Assembly: GCA_002722255.1 (NCBI GenBank)
Contig: PBLD01000006.1
Coordinates: 97,177 to 152,754 of the forward strand
DNA length: 55,578 nt
Origin: Winogradskyella sp.
Lineage (GTDB): Bacteria; Bacteroidota; Bacteroidia; Flavobacteriales; Flavobacteriaceae
Direction: 5' to 3'
Shown: positions 42,496 through 51,582 of the stretch, piece after piece
Position numbering within the stretch: the first letter of the stretch is position 1
Layout: every line of letters starts with the position of its first letter
Position numbers and translations under genes: made by a program
The notes under the pieces: model-generated
What the model was told of the DNA's origin: nothing
What the model saw: the letters and a program-made list of their open reading frames with translations, nothing else
Databases searched by the model: none

Positions 42496-45400
42496 TTAAT
42501 CATTAACCAAAACCCATTCTCCTTTTTCAATTAAAGGAATAGCTTGTTTGTATTTTACTTCTTTGCTTTCACCACTCATAACATGCTTAATAATTACCTT
42601 ATCGTTACGACCAATTTTTGGTTGCTCTCTAACAATAGTTTCTACCACTTGTTGCTGTTGGCGAGATGCTCCTTGCCCTGCAGCTCTGCTTTGTGCAGCA
42701 CGCTCGTCCATATTAGGGATTTCCTCTTTCTGCGTTTCAAGCTTTTCTTGCTTACGTTGCTTTGCTTCTTGAATGGTGTTGGCAGTTTCCTGAGGAATTT
42801 CACCTTTAAATAAGAACGAAATCACATCTTTATTCACCTGATCTATCATCGTTTTAAATAATTCAAAAGCTTCAAACTTATAAATCAATAACGGATCTTT
42901 TTGCTCATGTACTGCTAACTGTACAGACTGCTTTAACTCATCCATTTTACGTAAATGTGTTTTCCAAGCATCATCTACAATGGCAAGTGTAATGTTCTTT
43001 TCAAAATCATTAATTAACTGCTTACCTTTTGTTTCGTATGCTTTTTCTAAGTCTGTTACAACTTGTAAATTCTTAACGCCATCTGTAAAAGGTACAACGA
43101 TACGCTTAAATCTGTCGCGTTGCGTGTTGTACACATTTTCAATTACAGGGTAGGCTAAGTCAGCCGCACGTTGCATTTTTTCACGATAATGCTTAAAGGC
43201 TTCTTTGTAGATAACTCCTGCTATTTCCTGCTCACCCATTTTAGCAAATTCTGCTTCAGTAATTGGCGATGCCATTGAAAAGTAACGGATTAATTCAAAC
43301 TCAAAGTTTTTGAAGTCGTTAGCAGCTTTGTTGCTCATTGCAATACCTTCCGACGTATCAAAAATCATGTTGGCTAAATCCACACGAAGACGCTCACCAT
43401 GTAAGGCATGACGACGACGTTTGTAAACCACTTCACGCTGCGCGTTCATAACATCATCATACTCTAACAAACGCTTACGAACACCAAAGTTATTTTCTTC
43501 CACTTTTTTCTGAGCACGCTCAATAGACTTAGAAATCATAGAATGCTGAATCACTTCACCTTCTTTAAGTCCCATTCTATCCATCATTTTAGCGATACGC
43601 TCAGAACCAAATAGACGCATTAAATTGTCTTCTAGAGACACATAAAATTGCGAACTTCCTGGATCTCCTTGACGACCAGCTCTACCGCGTAACTGTCTGT
43701 CTACACGACGCGAATCGTGACGCTCTGTACCAACAATGGCTAAACCTCCAGCGGCTTTAACTTCGTCACTCAACTTAATATCTGTACCACGACCAGCCAT
43801 ATTGGTAGCAATTGTTACCTGACCAGCATTACCAGCTAGCGCTACAATCTCTGCTTCACGTTTGTGCTGCTTCGCGTTAAGAACGTTATGTGGAATCTTA
43901 CGAATGCTCAACATTTTACCTAAAAGCTCAGAAATCTCTACATTGGTTGTACCAATAAGCACTGGTCTTCCTGCGTTAGATAATTCTACAACTTCGTCAA
44001 TAACAGCGTTGTATTTTTCACGCTTAGTTTTATAAACTAAATCTTCTCTGTCGTCTCTGGCAATTGGTCTGTTAGTTGGAATTTCAACAACATCTAATTT
44101 GTAGATTTCCCAGAACTCTCCAGCTTCAGTAACCGCAGTACCTGTCATACCAGACAGTTTGCGGTACATTCTAAAATAATTTTGAAGTGTAACCGTTGCA
44201 AACGTTTGTGTAGCAGCTTCAATCTTCACATTTTCCTTTGCTTCAATCGCTTGGTGTAATCCGTCTGAGTAACGACGACCATCCATAATACGACCAGTCT
44301 GCTCGTCTACAATCATTACCTTATTGTCCATTACTACGTATTGTACGTCTTTTTCAAAAAGTGCGTAAGCTTTTAGTAATTGGTTTAGGGTATGGATACG
44401 TTCAGATTTTATACCGAAATCTCTGAATAATTCTTCTTTAAGAACCGCTTCTTCTTCAGATGAAAGTCCTTTGTTTTCAATCTTTGCGATTTCGGTTCCC
44501 ATTTCTGGCATCACGAAGAAATTAGGATCGTCTTTACCAGAAAGGTACTCAACACCTTTGTCGGTTAATTCAACTTGATTGTTTTTTTCATCTATAACAT
44601 AATAAAGTTCTGCATCAATTTTGTGCATTTCTCTATTGTTGTCTTGCATGTAGAAGTTTTCAGTTTTTTGAAGTAATTGTTTTACTCCTTCTTCACTTAA
44701 AAACTTAATTAAAGCTTTATTTTTTGGAATACCTCTGTACACGCGTAAAAGTTGGAAACCACCTTCTTTAGTGTCTCCAGACGCAATTAGTTTTTTAGCT
44801 TCTGCTAAAACTCCTACTAAGTATTTGCGTTGTACTTCTTCAATTTGCTGAACCTTTGGTTTAAGCATGTCAAATTCGTGTTCCTCTCCTTTTGGAATAG
44901 GACCAGAAATAATTAAAGGTGTACGTGCATCATCAATTAATACAGAATCGACCTCATCGACAATCGCATAGTGATGACGGCGTTGTACTAAATCTTCTGG
45001 CGAATGCGCCATATTATCACGTAAGTAATCGAAACCAAATTCGTTATTAGTACCATAAGTGATATCTGCATTATACGCTTTGCGACGTGCATCTGAGTTT
45101 GGTGTATGGTAATCTATACAATCCACACTCAAGCCATGGAACTCAAAAATTGGTGCCATCCAGGCGCTATCACGTTTTGCTAGGTAATCGTTAACCGTTA
45201 CAAGGTGAACACCTTTACCAGCTAAAGCATTAAGATATACAGGAAGTGTTGCTACTAAGGTTTTACCTTCACCAGTTTGCATCTCTGCAATTTTTCCTTG
45301 GTGCATTGCAATACCACCTATTAATTGCACATCATAGTGAATCATATCCCAAGTGATAGGCTTACCAGCCGCATCCCAAGAGTTTGCCCAAATAGCTTGA

Positions 45401-45855
45401 TCACCATCTAGAGTAACGTAATCTTTATCACCAGAAACTTCTCTGTCAAAAGCATTAGCAGTTACCGGAATTTCAGTATTGTGAACAAAACGCTTAGCAG
45501 TTTCTTTTACTACAGCAAAGGCTTCTGGAAGGATGTCGTTAAGTACTTCTTCGGTAACTTCGTAGATTTCATCTTCTATTTTATCTGCTTCTTGGTAGAT
45601 GTCTTCACGCTCGTCTATATCTTCTGTTTGTTCAGCTTTAGCTAAAAGTTCGTTTTGTCTTTCTAGAAGTGGTTTACGTGCTTCTGCTATTTTTTCTTTG
45701 AACTCAACAGTTTTTGCTCTTAGCTCGTCATGAGATAAGGCTTCAAGTGCTTGTTCAAATGTTTTTATTTTGTCTACGATTGGTTTAATGGCACTAACGT
45801 CTTGTTTAGATTTGTCTCCTACAAATACCTTTAGTACTTTATCTAATATGCCCAT
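42496..45855 (-). CDS. secA: preprotein translocase ATPase SecA
   Basis: The 1119-residue SecA drives precursors through SecYEG using ATP. Present are the Walker A TGEGKTLVATLP, the DEVDSVLIDDART motif (Walker B) and the C-terminal ATPase part (GRAGRQGDPGSSQFYVSLED, GSERIAKMMDRMG). The length exceeds the 900 residues of E. coli SecA, as is usual in Bacteroidota, and the extra residues lie mainly near the N-terminal nucleotide domain and in the C-terminal region. The C-terminal zinc-binding CxCx8CH motif that contacts SecB is absent: the tail reads GESKEVKYKQAIPLIEKGEW. Single gene with its own terminator. Confidence 0.98.
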   Translation of the reverse strand: MGILDKVLKVFVGDKSKQDVSAIKPIVDKIKTFEQALEALSHDELRAKTVEFKEKIAEARKPLLERQNELLAKAEQTEDIDEREDIYQEADKIEDEIYEVTEEVLNDILPEAFAVVKETAKRFVHNTEIPVTANAFDREVSGDKDYVTLDGDQAIWANSWDAAGKPITWDMIHYDVQLIGGIAMHQGKIAEMQTGEGKTLVATLPVYLNALAGKGVHLVTVNDYLAKRDSAWMAPIFEFHGLSVDCIDYHTPNSDARRKAYNADITYGTNNEFGFDYLRDNMAHSPEDLVQRRHHYAIVDEVDSVLIDDARTPLIISGPIPKGEEHEFDMLKPKVQQIEEVQRKYLVGVLAEAKKLIASGDTKEGGFQLLRVYRGIPKNKALIKFLSEEGVKQLLQKTENFYMQDNNREMHKIDAELYYVIDEKNNQVELTDKGVEYLSGKDDPNFFVMPEMGTEIAKIENKGLSSEEEAVLKEELFRDFGIKSERIHTLNQLLKAYALFEKDVQYVVMDNKVMIVDEQTGRIMDGRRYSDGLHQAIEAKENVKIEAATQTFATVTLQNYFRMYRKLSGMTGTAVTEAGEFWEIYKLDVVEIPTNRPIARDDREDLVYKTKREKYNAVIDEVVELSNAGRPVLIGTTNVEISELLGKMLSIRKIPHNVLNAKQHKREAEIVALAGNAGQVTIATNMAGRGTDIKLSDEVKAAGGLAIVGTERHDSRRVDRQLRGRAGRQGDPGSSQFYVSLEDNLMRLFGSERIAKMMDRMGLKEGEVIQHSMISKSIERAQKKVEENNFGVRKRLLEYDDVMNAQREVVYKRRRHALHGERLRVDLANMIFDTSEGIAMSNKAANDFKNFEFELIRYFSMASPITEAEFAKMGEQEIAGVIYKEAFKHYREKMQRAADLAYPVIENVYNTQRDRFKRIVVPFTDGVKNLQVVTDLEKAYETKGKQLINDFEKNITLAIVDDAWKTHLRKMDELKQSVQLAVHEQKDPLLIYKFEAFELFKTMIDQVNKDVISFLFKGEIPQETANTIQEAKQRKQEKLETQKEEIPNMDERAAQSRAAGQGASRQQQQVVETIVREQPKIGRNDKVIIKHVMSGESKEVKYKQAIPLIEKGEWVLVND

Positions 45856-45965
45856 TTTGTATGTTTTGCTTCAGATTGATTGATACTCAATCTGTGTATT
45901 AATTTCAGTAAAATTTAACGGCTAAACAGCCGCTACGGTCTTCTCGTTTAAGAGAATCCGAAAAT

Positions 45966-46007
45966 AAAAAAAGTCTCTCAGTTAAGATAACGCAAGAGAC
46001 TTTTTTT
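45966..46007 (-). terminator. intrinsic terminator downstream of the DUF2795 gene
   Basis: AAAAAAAGTCTCT (45966-45978) and AGAGACTTTTTTT (45995-46007) form a 13-bp perfect stem with a 16-base loop, lying 17 bases past the DUF2795 stop and before the secA leader. It would work in either direction. Confidence 0.85.
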
Positions 46008-46023
46008 GAGATTTTATTATATG

Positions 46024-46245
46024 TTAATATTCATCCTCATTCCAGAGGTAATCTTCATCTGTTGGATAGTCTGGCCAAATTTCTTCGATAGAATCGTAAG
46101 AATCTCCTTCGTCTTCTATTGCTTGTAAATTTTCTACAACTTCAAGAGGTGCTCCTGTTCTAATCGCGTAGTCTATAAGCTCATCTTTTGTTGCTGGCCA
46201 AGGTGCATCACTTAAATACGATGCTAATTCTAATGTCCAATACAT
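46024..46245 (-). CDS. DUF2795 family small acidic protein
   Basis: The 73-residue soluble protein starts MYWTLELASYLSDAPWPATKDELIDYAIRTG, the DUF2795 domain, which is a short winged-helix-like fold. It ends in a strongly acidic, aromatic tail (EDEGDSYDSIEEIWPDYP). The family is widespread in Bacteroidota and Actinobacteria with no experimental role. The gene is monocistronic, with a full -33/-7 promoter and its own terminator, which suggests high expression. Confidence 0.88.
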   Translation of the reverse strand: MYWTLELASYLSDAPWPATKDELIDYAIRTGAPLEVVENLQAIEDEGDSYDSIEEIWPDYPTDEDYLWNEDEY

Positions 46246-46270
46246 TTGCGTTGTGTGTTTTAATTTTTTG

Positions 46271-46300
46271 CAAAAATAATTTTTTAACTGAATTATTCAA
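46271..46300 (-). promoter_or_regulatory. full Bacteroidota promoter of the DUF2795 gene
   Basis: The minus strand reads CTTG (TTG at 46298-46300), 19 bases, then TATTTTTG (46271-46278). Both elements match the Bacteroidota housekeeping sigma consensus at ideal spacing, with 25 bases to the ATG. Confidence 0.7.
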
Positions 46301-46428
46301 GAAAAAAGTAAATTAATTATTCATTATTAAAAAGAACGTGTTGTTTTTAACTATTTCAGACTATTAATTTGCTGTCATAATCCTATTCTGAATAGATTGC
46401 CACGCTTTGTTTGCAATGGCTACAATTT

Positions 46429-47004
46429 TTACGATTCTTTTTGAGGAATCCATTTTATTTCTTCAGCGTGTAAGTCATGAGACAACTTCCGTGCCAACAC
46501 AAAAAGGTAGTCAGAAAGGCGGTTTATGTACATTAGCGTTTCTGGTTGAAAAGGCTCTAAATCATTAAGGTGCGAGGCTATTCGCTCAGCTCTGCGGCAC
46601 ACTGTACGTGCTATGTGACAGAATGACACGGTTTGGTGACCACCAGGTAAAACAAAATGTGTCATAGGTGGTAAACTTGCTTCCATGGCATCCATTTCTT
46701 TTTCCAAACGTTCTATATCTTCATTGGATATTTTTGGGATTTTTAAGCGTTGCTCACCATTTTTTAAAGTAGCTTTTTCAGGATCGGTTGCTAAAATGGC
46801 ACCAACAGTAAATAAGCGATCTTGAATATGCATTAAAGTATTTTTGTACAACTGATCAATGTCTTGATCTCTGATGAGGCCTATATACGAGTTAAGTTCA
46901 TCAATAGTACCGTAACTTTCTATACGAATATGATGTTTAGGAACACGTGTGCCACCAAATAGGGCAGTAGTACCTTTATCTCCTGTTTTTGTGTATACTT
47001 TCAT
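46429..47004 (-). CDS. cob(I)alamin adenosyltransferase, PduO type
   Basis: The 191-residue enzyme adenosylates corrinoid to make adenosylcobalamin, the cofactor of methylmalonyl-CoA mutase and related enzymes. Motifs are the ATP-binding KTGDKGTTALFGG (5-17), the dimer contacts in SYGTIDELNSYIGLIRD and the RTVCRRAERI Arg cluster (about 133-142). The ligand-binding residues appear complete. Further cobalamin genes are not nearby; the MeaB GTPase 12 kb away uses the same cofactor. The 170-base region upstream carries a heptamer tandem repeat at its far end. Confidence 0.95.
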   Translation of the reverse strand: MKVYTKTGDKGTTALFGGTRVPKHHIRIESYGTIDELNSYIGLIRDQDIDQLYKNTLMHIQDRLFTVGAILATDPEKATLKNGEQRLKIPKISNEDIERLEKEMDAMEASLPPMTHFVLPGGHQTVSFCHIARTVCRRAERIASHLNDLEPFQPETLMYINRLSDYLFVLARKLSHDLHAEEIKWIPQKES

Positions 47005-47130
47005 AAAAACAAATTTACGAGTTAAAAGTTGTAAAGTGCAAAGTTAGTGGAATTGATTAACCGTTTATTTGTGTAGTTGTTTATTAGTTAGGTGTTGAGA
47101 AGTTGATGGATTTATTCGATTTTTTAGCTC

Positions 47131-47179
47131 CACTAATCACTAATCACTAATCACTAATCACTAATCACTAATCACTAAT
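47131..47179. repeat. heptanucleotide tandem repeat, seven perfect copies
   Basis: CACTAAT is repeated seven times without a mismatch (reading ATTAGTG on the minus strand). The first copy on the minus strand provides the TAG stop of the ABC ATPase gene, so the rest lies in its 3' region. Copy number changes would not alter the protein. Confidence 0.85.
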
Positions 47180-47861
47180 TATAAGTATCGCTCTCAATCA
47201 TACCATCACGTAAACGAATAACGCGTTTGGCATGTGCGGCAATGTCTTCTTCGTGGGTTACCATAATGACAGTGTTGCCGGAAGCATGGATTTGATCAAA
47301 CAATTCCATAATCTCCAAAGAAGTTTTGGAATCTAAATTACCTGTAGGCTCATCGGCTAAGATGATAGAAGGTTTGTTTACCAGAGCACGACCAACAGCA
47401 ACACGTTGTCGTTGCCCACCAGATAGCTGATTAGGTTTGTGGTCCATACGGTCGGCCAAACCAACATCGGTTAAGACTTCGGAAGCTCTGTCTACACGTT
47501 CTTTTTTTGTGGCACCTGCATAGACCATTGGTAAGGCAACATTGTCTAAAGCTGTGGTTCTTGGTAACAGGTTAAAGGTTTGAAAAACGAAACCTATTTC
47601 GGTATTTCTAATGTCTGCCAACTCATCATCTGTCATTTGGCTAACGTCTTTACCGTTTAAATTGTAAGAGCCAGCAGTAGGTGTATCTAAACAACCTAAT
47701 AGATTCATTAGTGTAGATTTGCCAGAACCAGATGGTCCCATAATGGCAACATATTCGCCACGTTTTATGTCTAAATCTATACCTTTTAGAACATGAACGG
47801 TTTCTTGTCCTAATTTAAAATCTCTTATAATGCCTCTAATCTCAATGACGTTGTCACTCAT
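47175..47861 (-). CDS. ABC transporter ATPase, LolD/MacB type
   Basis: The 228-residue nucleotide-binding protein has Walker [10 protein letters not shown] (42-50), the signature [16 protein letters not shown] and Walker [12 protein letters not shown], with the MacB-type [11 protein letters not shown] and FQTFNLLPR features. It would power a MacB- or LolCDE-type exporter, but no partner permease is encoded next to it. It may work with a permease elsewhere. The stop codon falls in a heptamer tandem repeat. Confidence 0.93.
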   Translation of the reverse strand: MSDNVIEIRGIIRDFKLGQETVHVLKGIDLDIKRGEYVAIMGPSGSGKSTLMNLLGCLDTPTAGSYNLNGKDVSQMTDDELADIRNTEIGFVFQTFNLLPRTTALDNVALPMVYAGATKKERVDRASEVLTDVGLADRMDHKPNQLSGGQRQRVAVGRALVNKPSIILADEPTGNLDSKTSLEIMELFDQIHASGNTVIMVTHEEDIAAHAKRVIRLRDGMIESDTYN

Positions 47862-47949
47862 ATAAAAATTCTGTTGGTTGCTTAAATCCTCTGCAAGATA
47901 AAGAATTTAAAAATCAGTTTGTCAATAAGACGTTAAAGTTGTGGGCTTG

Positions 47950-48720
47950 TTACAATCTAATTCTAAAATGTTCTTTGGCTTGTTCTTTTCTAAAGAATAT
48001 AAAGCCTAAATGAAAACAATCTACAGTAACAGTAACAGCTTTATGAGCTTTGATGTAATCCCAAGCTTCGGTCATTTCTTTGGACCAATAGATGTCATCA
48101 AAAATGAAGATAGAATCGTTATGTACTTTGGGTATAAGTGCTTCAAAATATTGAATTGTAGCTTCCTTGTTGTGATGTCCGTCAAAGTAAATACAGTCGA
48201 AATGCTTCTGTTCTAATTTTTCAATTTCAAAAGAAAAAGTACCAATGTTGAAGTAGACATTATCGATGCCCAAATCCTGAAATTGAGATTGTGTAAAGTT
48301 AGAGGTGTTTTTACAGCCTTCAATTGTGATGATTTTAGAGTTTTCATTAGCCAGTGCGAAAGCGTAAGTTCCCACTCCTAGAGAAGTGCCTAGTTCTAAA
48401 ACAGAACTTAATTTGAAATATTTAGCAACTCGATATAATAGTCTGGCTTCCTTTTTTGTACTACTAGACGTTGAGACCATTTGACTCACTTTTCTTACTT
48501 CATTTCCTAAAGTTTTTGAACCTTCTCCTAGGTCAGTAATATCTAATTCTGCTTTTGAATTTTTTAGTGTTTTTCTATAATTCTGAAGTTTTTTGTAGGC
48601 ATCGTATTTCTTCTTGTCGTATAGACATTTGGTTACAAACTGATACACAAAAGGCGAGTGTACGCCATGTTGATTGGTGGATTTTAAAAGGAATTTTATG
48701 TATTGTTTTATTTGGTACAT
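47950..48720 (-). CDS. class I SAM-dependent methyltransferase
   Basis: The 256-residue protein has the Rossmann-fold cofactor site LELGTSLGVGTYAFAL (about 117-132) with ITIEGCKN as the acidic ribose strand (about 142). FDCIYFDGHHNKEATIQYF marks the motif after strand 4 and FIFDDIYWSKEM the metal/catalytic loop, arranged as in O-methyltransferase-like (Methyltransf_24) families. The substrate is unknown. The N-terminal 80 residues are basic and helical. It has a spacer of 85 bases to the ABC-F gene, largely a palindromic repeat. Confidence 0.85.
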   Translation of the reverse strand: MYQIKQYIKFLLKSTNQHGVHSPFVYQFVTKCLYDKKKYDAYKKLQNYRKTLKNSKAELDITDLGEGSKTLGNEVRKVSQMVSTSSSTKKEARLLYRVAKYFKLSSVLELGTSLGVGTYAFALANENSKIITIEGCKNTSNFTQSQFQDLGIDNVYFNIGTFSFEIEKLEQKHFDCIYFDGHHNKEATIQYFEALIPKVHNDSIFIFDDIYWSKEMTEAWDYIKAHKAVTVTVDCFHLGFIFFRKEQAKEHFRIRL

Positions 48721-48733
48721 TTTTTCAATTCTG

Positions 48734-48799
48734 TTCTCGCAAAGGCCCTAAGTCGCTAAGTTAACAGTACATCTTTGCGTCTTAGCGACTTCGCGAGAA
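48734..48799. repeat. nested inverted repeat between methyltransferase and ABC-F genes
   Basis: TTCTCGC (48734-48740) pairs with GCGAGAA (48793-48799), and AAGTCGCTAAG (48750-48760) with CTTAGCGACTT (48781-48791), an 11-bp perfect inner stem. The CTTTGCGTCTTAGCGACTT text resembles widespread Bacteroidota intergenic repeats. Confidence 0.65.
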
Positions 48800-48805
48800 A
48801 TCTCT

Positions 48806-50668
48806 TTATTCTTCCAATCGTTCTGCCAATTCAAACCAGCGTAGTTCTTTTTCTTCAATAGTATCGATGATAACTTGCAATTCTGCTGAAAGTTTATTGA
48901 TATCGTCTTGAGATAAATCTGGATTATTAAATTTGGCTTCCATAGCTTTTTTGTCTAATTCCAACGAGCGAATTTTAGATTCTAGATTCTTATATTCTTT
49001 TTGTTCATTGTACGATAGTTTTGCAGCTTTGTTTTGTTTAACAGCTTCAGTGTTGTCTGCTTTTTCTGTACTTTCTACTTGTTTTGGCTGGCTACTGTCG
49101 TAAGCTCTAAAGTCCGAATAATTCCCAGGAAAATCTTCAATAATACCTTCGCCTCTAAACACAAAAAGATGGTCTACAATTTTATCCATAAAGTAACGGT
49201 CGTGAGATACCACTAAAAGCACACCAGGAAAATCCATAAGGAAATCTTCAAGGACATTGAGTGTTACAATATCTAAATCGTTCGTAGGCTCATCAAGAAT
49301 TAAAACATTTGGACTCTGAATTAAAACTGTACATAAGTAAAGACGTTTTTGCTCGCCACCACTTAGTTTTTCAACAAAATCATATTGTTTTTTTCTATCG
49401 AAAAGAAAGCGTTCTAAAAGTTGTTGCGCACTTATTTGCCTGCCTTTTGCCAATGGAATATAATCACCATATTGACGGATAACATCTATAACTTTTTGTT
49501 CTGGTTTTACTGTGATACCACCTTGTGTATAGTACCCTATTTTTACAGTTTCACCAATAACTATTTTTCCTCCATCAGTAACAAGACTTCCTGTTAAGAG
49601 ATTTAAAAAGGTTGATTTTCCTGTACCGTTTTTGCCAATTATACCAATGCGTTCGCCTTTTTTAAAGGTGTAATCAAACCCATCTAAAATTTTCTTGTCT
49701 TTAAATGCTTTGGATACATTATGAAACTCAATGATTTTACTGCCAAGGCGTTCCATATTAATTTCTAACTGTACTTGATGGTCTTTTCTGCGCTGATGCG
49801 CTTTCTTTTTTATTTCAAAAAAGTCGTCAATTCTACTTTTAGATTTTGTGGTACGTGCTTTGGGTTGGCGACGCATCCAATCGAGTTCTTTTTTAAAAAG
49901 TTGTTTGGCTTTGCTTACTTCGGCAGCCTCATTTTCAATTCGGGCTTCTTTTTTTTCCAGGTAATAAGAATAATTGCCTTTGTAGGTGTAAAGCTGACCG
50001 TGGTCTAGCTCAATAATTTCATTGCACACACGCTCTAAAAAGTAACGATCGTGCGTTACCATAAAGAGGGTTTGTTGGGTTTTGGCAAAATAGTCTTCTA
50101 GCCATTCTATCATTTCTAAATCGAGATGGTTGGTAGGCTCATCTAAGATTAAGATGTCTGGTTTACTCAATAACGCTTGGGCCAAAGCCAAACGTTTGCG
50201 CTGACCACCAGAGAGTACACTAACTTTTAAGTTTAAATCATCTAGTTTTAATTGCGATAGAATTTGTTGGTATTGTGTTTCAAACTCCCAGGCATTGTTT
50301 CTATCCATAGCTTCAAAAGCTAATTGGTAGGCTTCGGTATCTTCAGGGTTTTTAAGTGCTTTTTCGTAAGCTTCAATAACCTTTAAAATAGGTATGTCTG
50401 AAGCAAAGATGGTTTCTTCTATAGTTAGTTTAGGGTCTAAGTCTGGTTCTTGATCTAAAAATGCTAATCGCAGTCCTTTTCTAATAACAACTTGCCCTTC
50501 ATCTGGTGTGTCTTTTCCAGAAAGGATATTGAGAATAGATGTTTTTCCACTTCCGTTTTTAGCGACAAAAGCAATTTTTTGGTCTTTGTGGATACTAAAT
50601 GATAAATCTTGGAAAAGTACTAGTTCTCCGTAAGATTTTGATATGTTTTCTACGTTGAGGTAATTCAA
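48806..50668 (-). CDS. ABC-F family ATPase, Uup-like
   Basis: The 620-residue protein holds two ABC domains (Walker A near residues 38-45 and 345-352; two LSGGQ/E signatures) and no membrane part. A basic linker between them (MRRQPKARTTKSKSRIDDFFEIKKKAHQRR, about 266-295) and a C-terminal coiled coil (about 550-620, ESKIRSLELDKKAMEAKF) identify the Uup/ABC-F group that binds ribosomes or branched DNA. Members relieve translation stalls or give antibiotic resistance in special cases; this one looks like a housekeeping Uup. It is transcribed divergently from the capsule genes. Confidence 0.92.
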   Translation of the reverse strand: MNYLNVENISKSYGELVLFQDLSFSIHKDQKIAFVAKNGSGKTSILNILSGKDTPDEGQVVIRKGLRLAFLDQEPDLDPKLTIEETIFASDIPILKVIEAYEKALKNPEDTEAYQLAFEAMDRNNAWEFETQYQQILSQLKLDDLNLKVSVLSGGQRKRLALAQALLSKPDILILDEPTNHLDLEMIEWLEDYFAKTQQTLFMVTHDRYFLERVCNEIIELDHGQLYTYKGNYSYYLEKKEARIENEAAEVSKAKQLFKKELDWMRRQPKARTTKSKSRIDDFFEIKKKAHQRRKDHQVQLEINMERLGSKIIEFHNVSKAFKDKKILDGFDYTFKKGERIGIIGKNGTGKSTFLNLLTGSLVTDGGKIVIGETVKIGYYTQGGITVKPEQKVIDVIRQYGDYIPLAKGRQISAQQLLERFLFDRKKQYDFVEKLSGGEQKRLYLCTVLIQSPNVLILDEPTNDLDIVTLNVLEDFLMDFPGVLLVVSHDRYFMDKIVDHLFVFRGEGIIEDFPGNYSDFRAYDSSQPKQVESTEKADNTEAVKQNKAAKLSYNEQKEYKNLESKIRSLELDKKAMEAKFNNPDLSQDDINKLSAELQVIIDTIEEKELRWFELAERLEE

Positions 50669-50723
50669 ACTTTATAAAATTTTATACAAAGAACGTAAAT
50701 AAACCAAAAAGAAACCTAATAGT

Positions 50724-50753
50724 TTTGTTATTGGTAGTGATACATTATATTTG
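50724..50753 (+). promoter_or_regulatory. full Bacteroidota promoter of the polysaccharide locus
   Basis: TTTG (50724-50727), 18 bases, then TATATTTG (50746-50753). Both boxes match consensus and predict transcription starting near 50760, 16 bases before the wza-like ATG. It drives wza, wzc and the genes beyond. Confidence 0.7.
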
Positions 50754-50775
50754 TCTGTAAACATATGTAATATCT

Positions 50776-51579
50776 ATGAGAAGCATCAAGCTTTTGATTA
50801 TTGTTCTTAGCAGTGTTTTTGTCTCATCATGTATTCCGCATAAAGACACCTTATATTTGCAGAACAAAGAAGCGGGAACGAATGATACTATCCCTTACAA
50901 TTTATCTGAAGTTCAGAAGCCTTACCGCATACAAATTGATGATATTTTGAATGTAAGAATAAAGGTGTTGGATCAAGATAATGTGCAGATTTTTAATCCT
51001 ATAAGTCAAAGCAATACATTAGAAGCTAGCAGCGCCGAACGTGCTTATTTTGATGGGTTTACGGTTGATGTCCATGGTAATATTAGAATACCAACACTTG
51101 GTTATTTTAATGTTTTAGGTTATACCGTTAAAGAAATAGAAGCGCTAATAGAGCAAAGATTACTTGATGAACAATTTAAAGAAACGGCTAATATTTTTGT
51201 TACAGTTAAGCTTTCTGGATTGCGATATACAGCAACAGGCGAAATCAATAACCCAGGAACAGTAACTCTATTTAAAGAGCGCGTGAATATTTTTGAAGCG
51301 ATTGCCAATTCTGGTGAAATTCCTGTGACTGGTAACAGAAAAGATGTAATGATTATAAGGCAATATCCGCAAGGGCAAAAAATACATCACTTAGATTTAA
51401 CAGATGTAAAAGTAATGCAGTCACCTTATTATTATATTCAGCCTAATGATATAATTTATGTAAAGCCTTTAAGACAAAAGTCTATAGGAACAGGTGAAAC
51501 TGCCGTTTCTAGTTTGGCAACAATAGCAACAATTGCATCTCTTATAACTTCAGGTATTTTGATATTTACAAGGCTTTAG
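50776..51579 (+). CDS. polysaccharide export lipoprotein, Wza-like
   Basis: The 267-residue lipoprotein (FVSSCIPHKDTLY, Cys19) has the polysaccharide export (PES) domain: YRIQIDDILNVRI (near 51-63), GYTVKEIEALIEQRL and a SLBB domain (YTATGEINNPGTVTLFKERVNIFEAIA, about 155-182). A hydrophobic C-terminal helix (about 247-267, LATIATIASLITSGILIFTRL) would cross a membrane; in E. coli Wza a C-terminal amphipathic helix spans the outer membrane. It forms the exit channel for capsule or exopolysaccharide. It is 3 bases from the wzc-like gene, so the two are co-transcribed. Confidence 0.93.
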   Translation: MRSIKLLIIVLSSVFVSSCIPHKDTLYLQNKEAGTNDTIPYNLSEVQKPYRIQIDDILNVRIKVLDQDNVQIFNPISQSNTLEASSAERAYFDGFTVDVHGNIRIPTLGYFNVLGYTVKEIEALIEQRLLDEQFKETANIFVTVKLSGLRYTATGEINNPGTVTLFKERVNIFEAIANSGEIPVTGNRKDVMIIRQYPQGQKIHHLDLTDVKVMQSPYYYIQPNDIIYVKPLRQKSIGTGETAVSSLATIATIASLITSGILIFTRL

Positions 51580-51582
51580 TAC

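Noticed and set aside
46333..46448. 28-residue frame (MDSSKRIVKIVAIANKAWQ...) overlapping the end of the adenosyltransferase gene
   Set aside because: It overlaps the end of a conserved gene, has no initiation signal and no recognisable features; chance is the simpler explanation.
47131..47179. CRISPR-like array
   Set aside because: Seven-base units without spacers are a simple tandem repeat; no cas genes are present.
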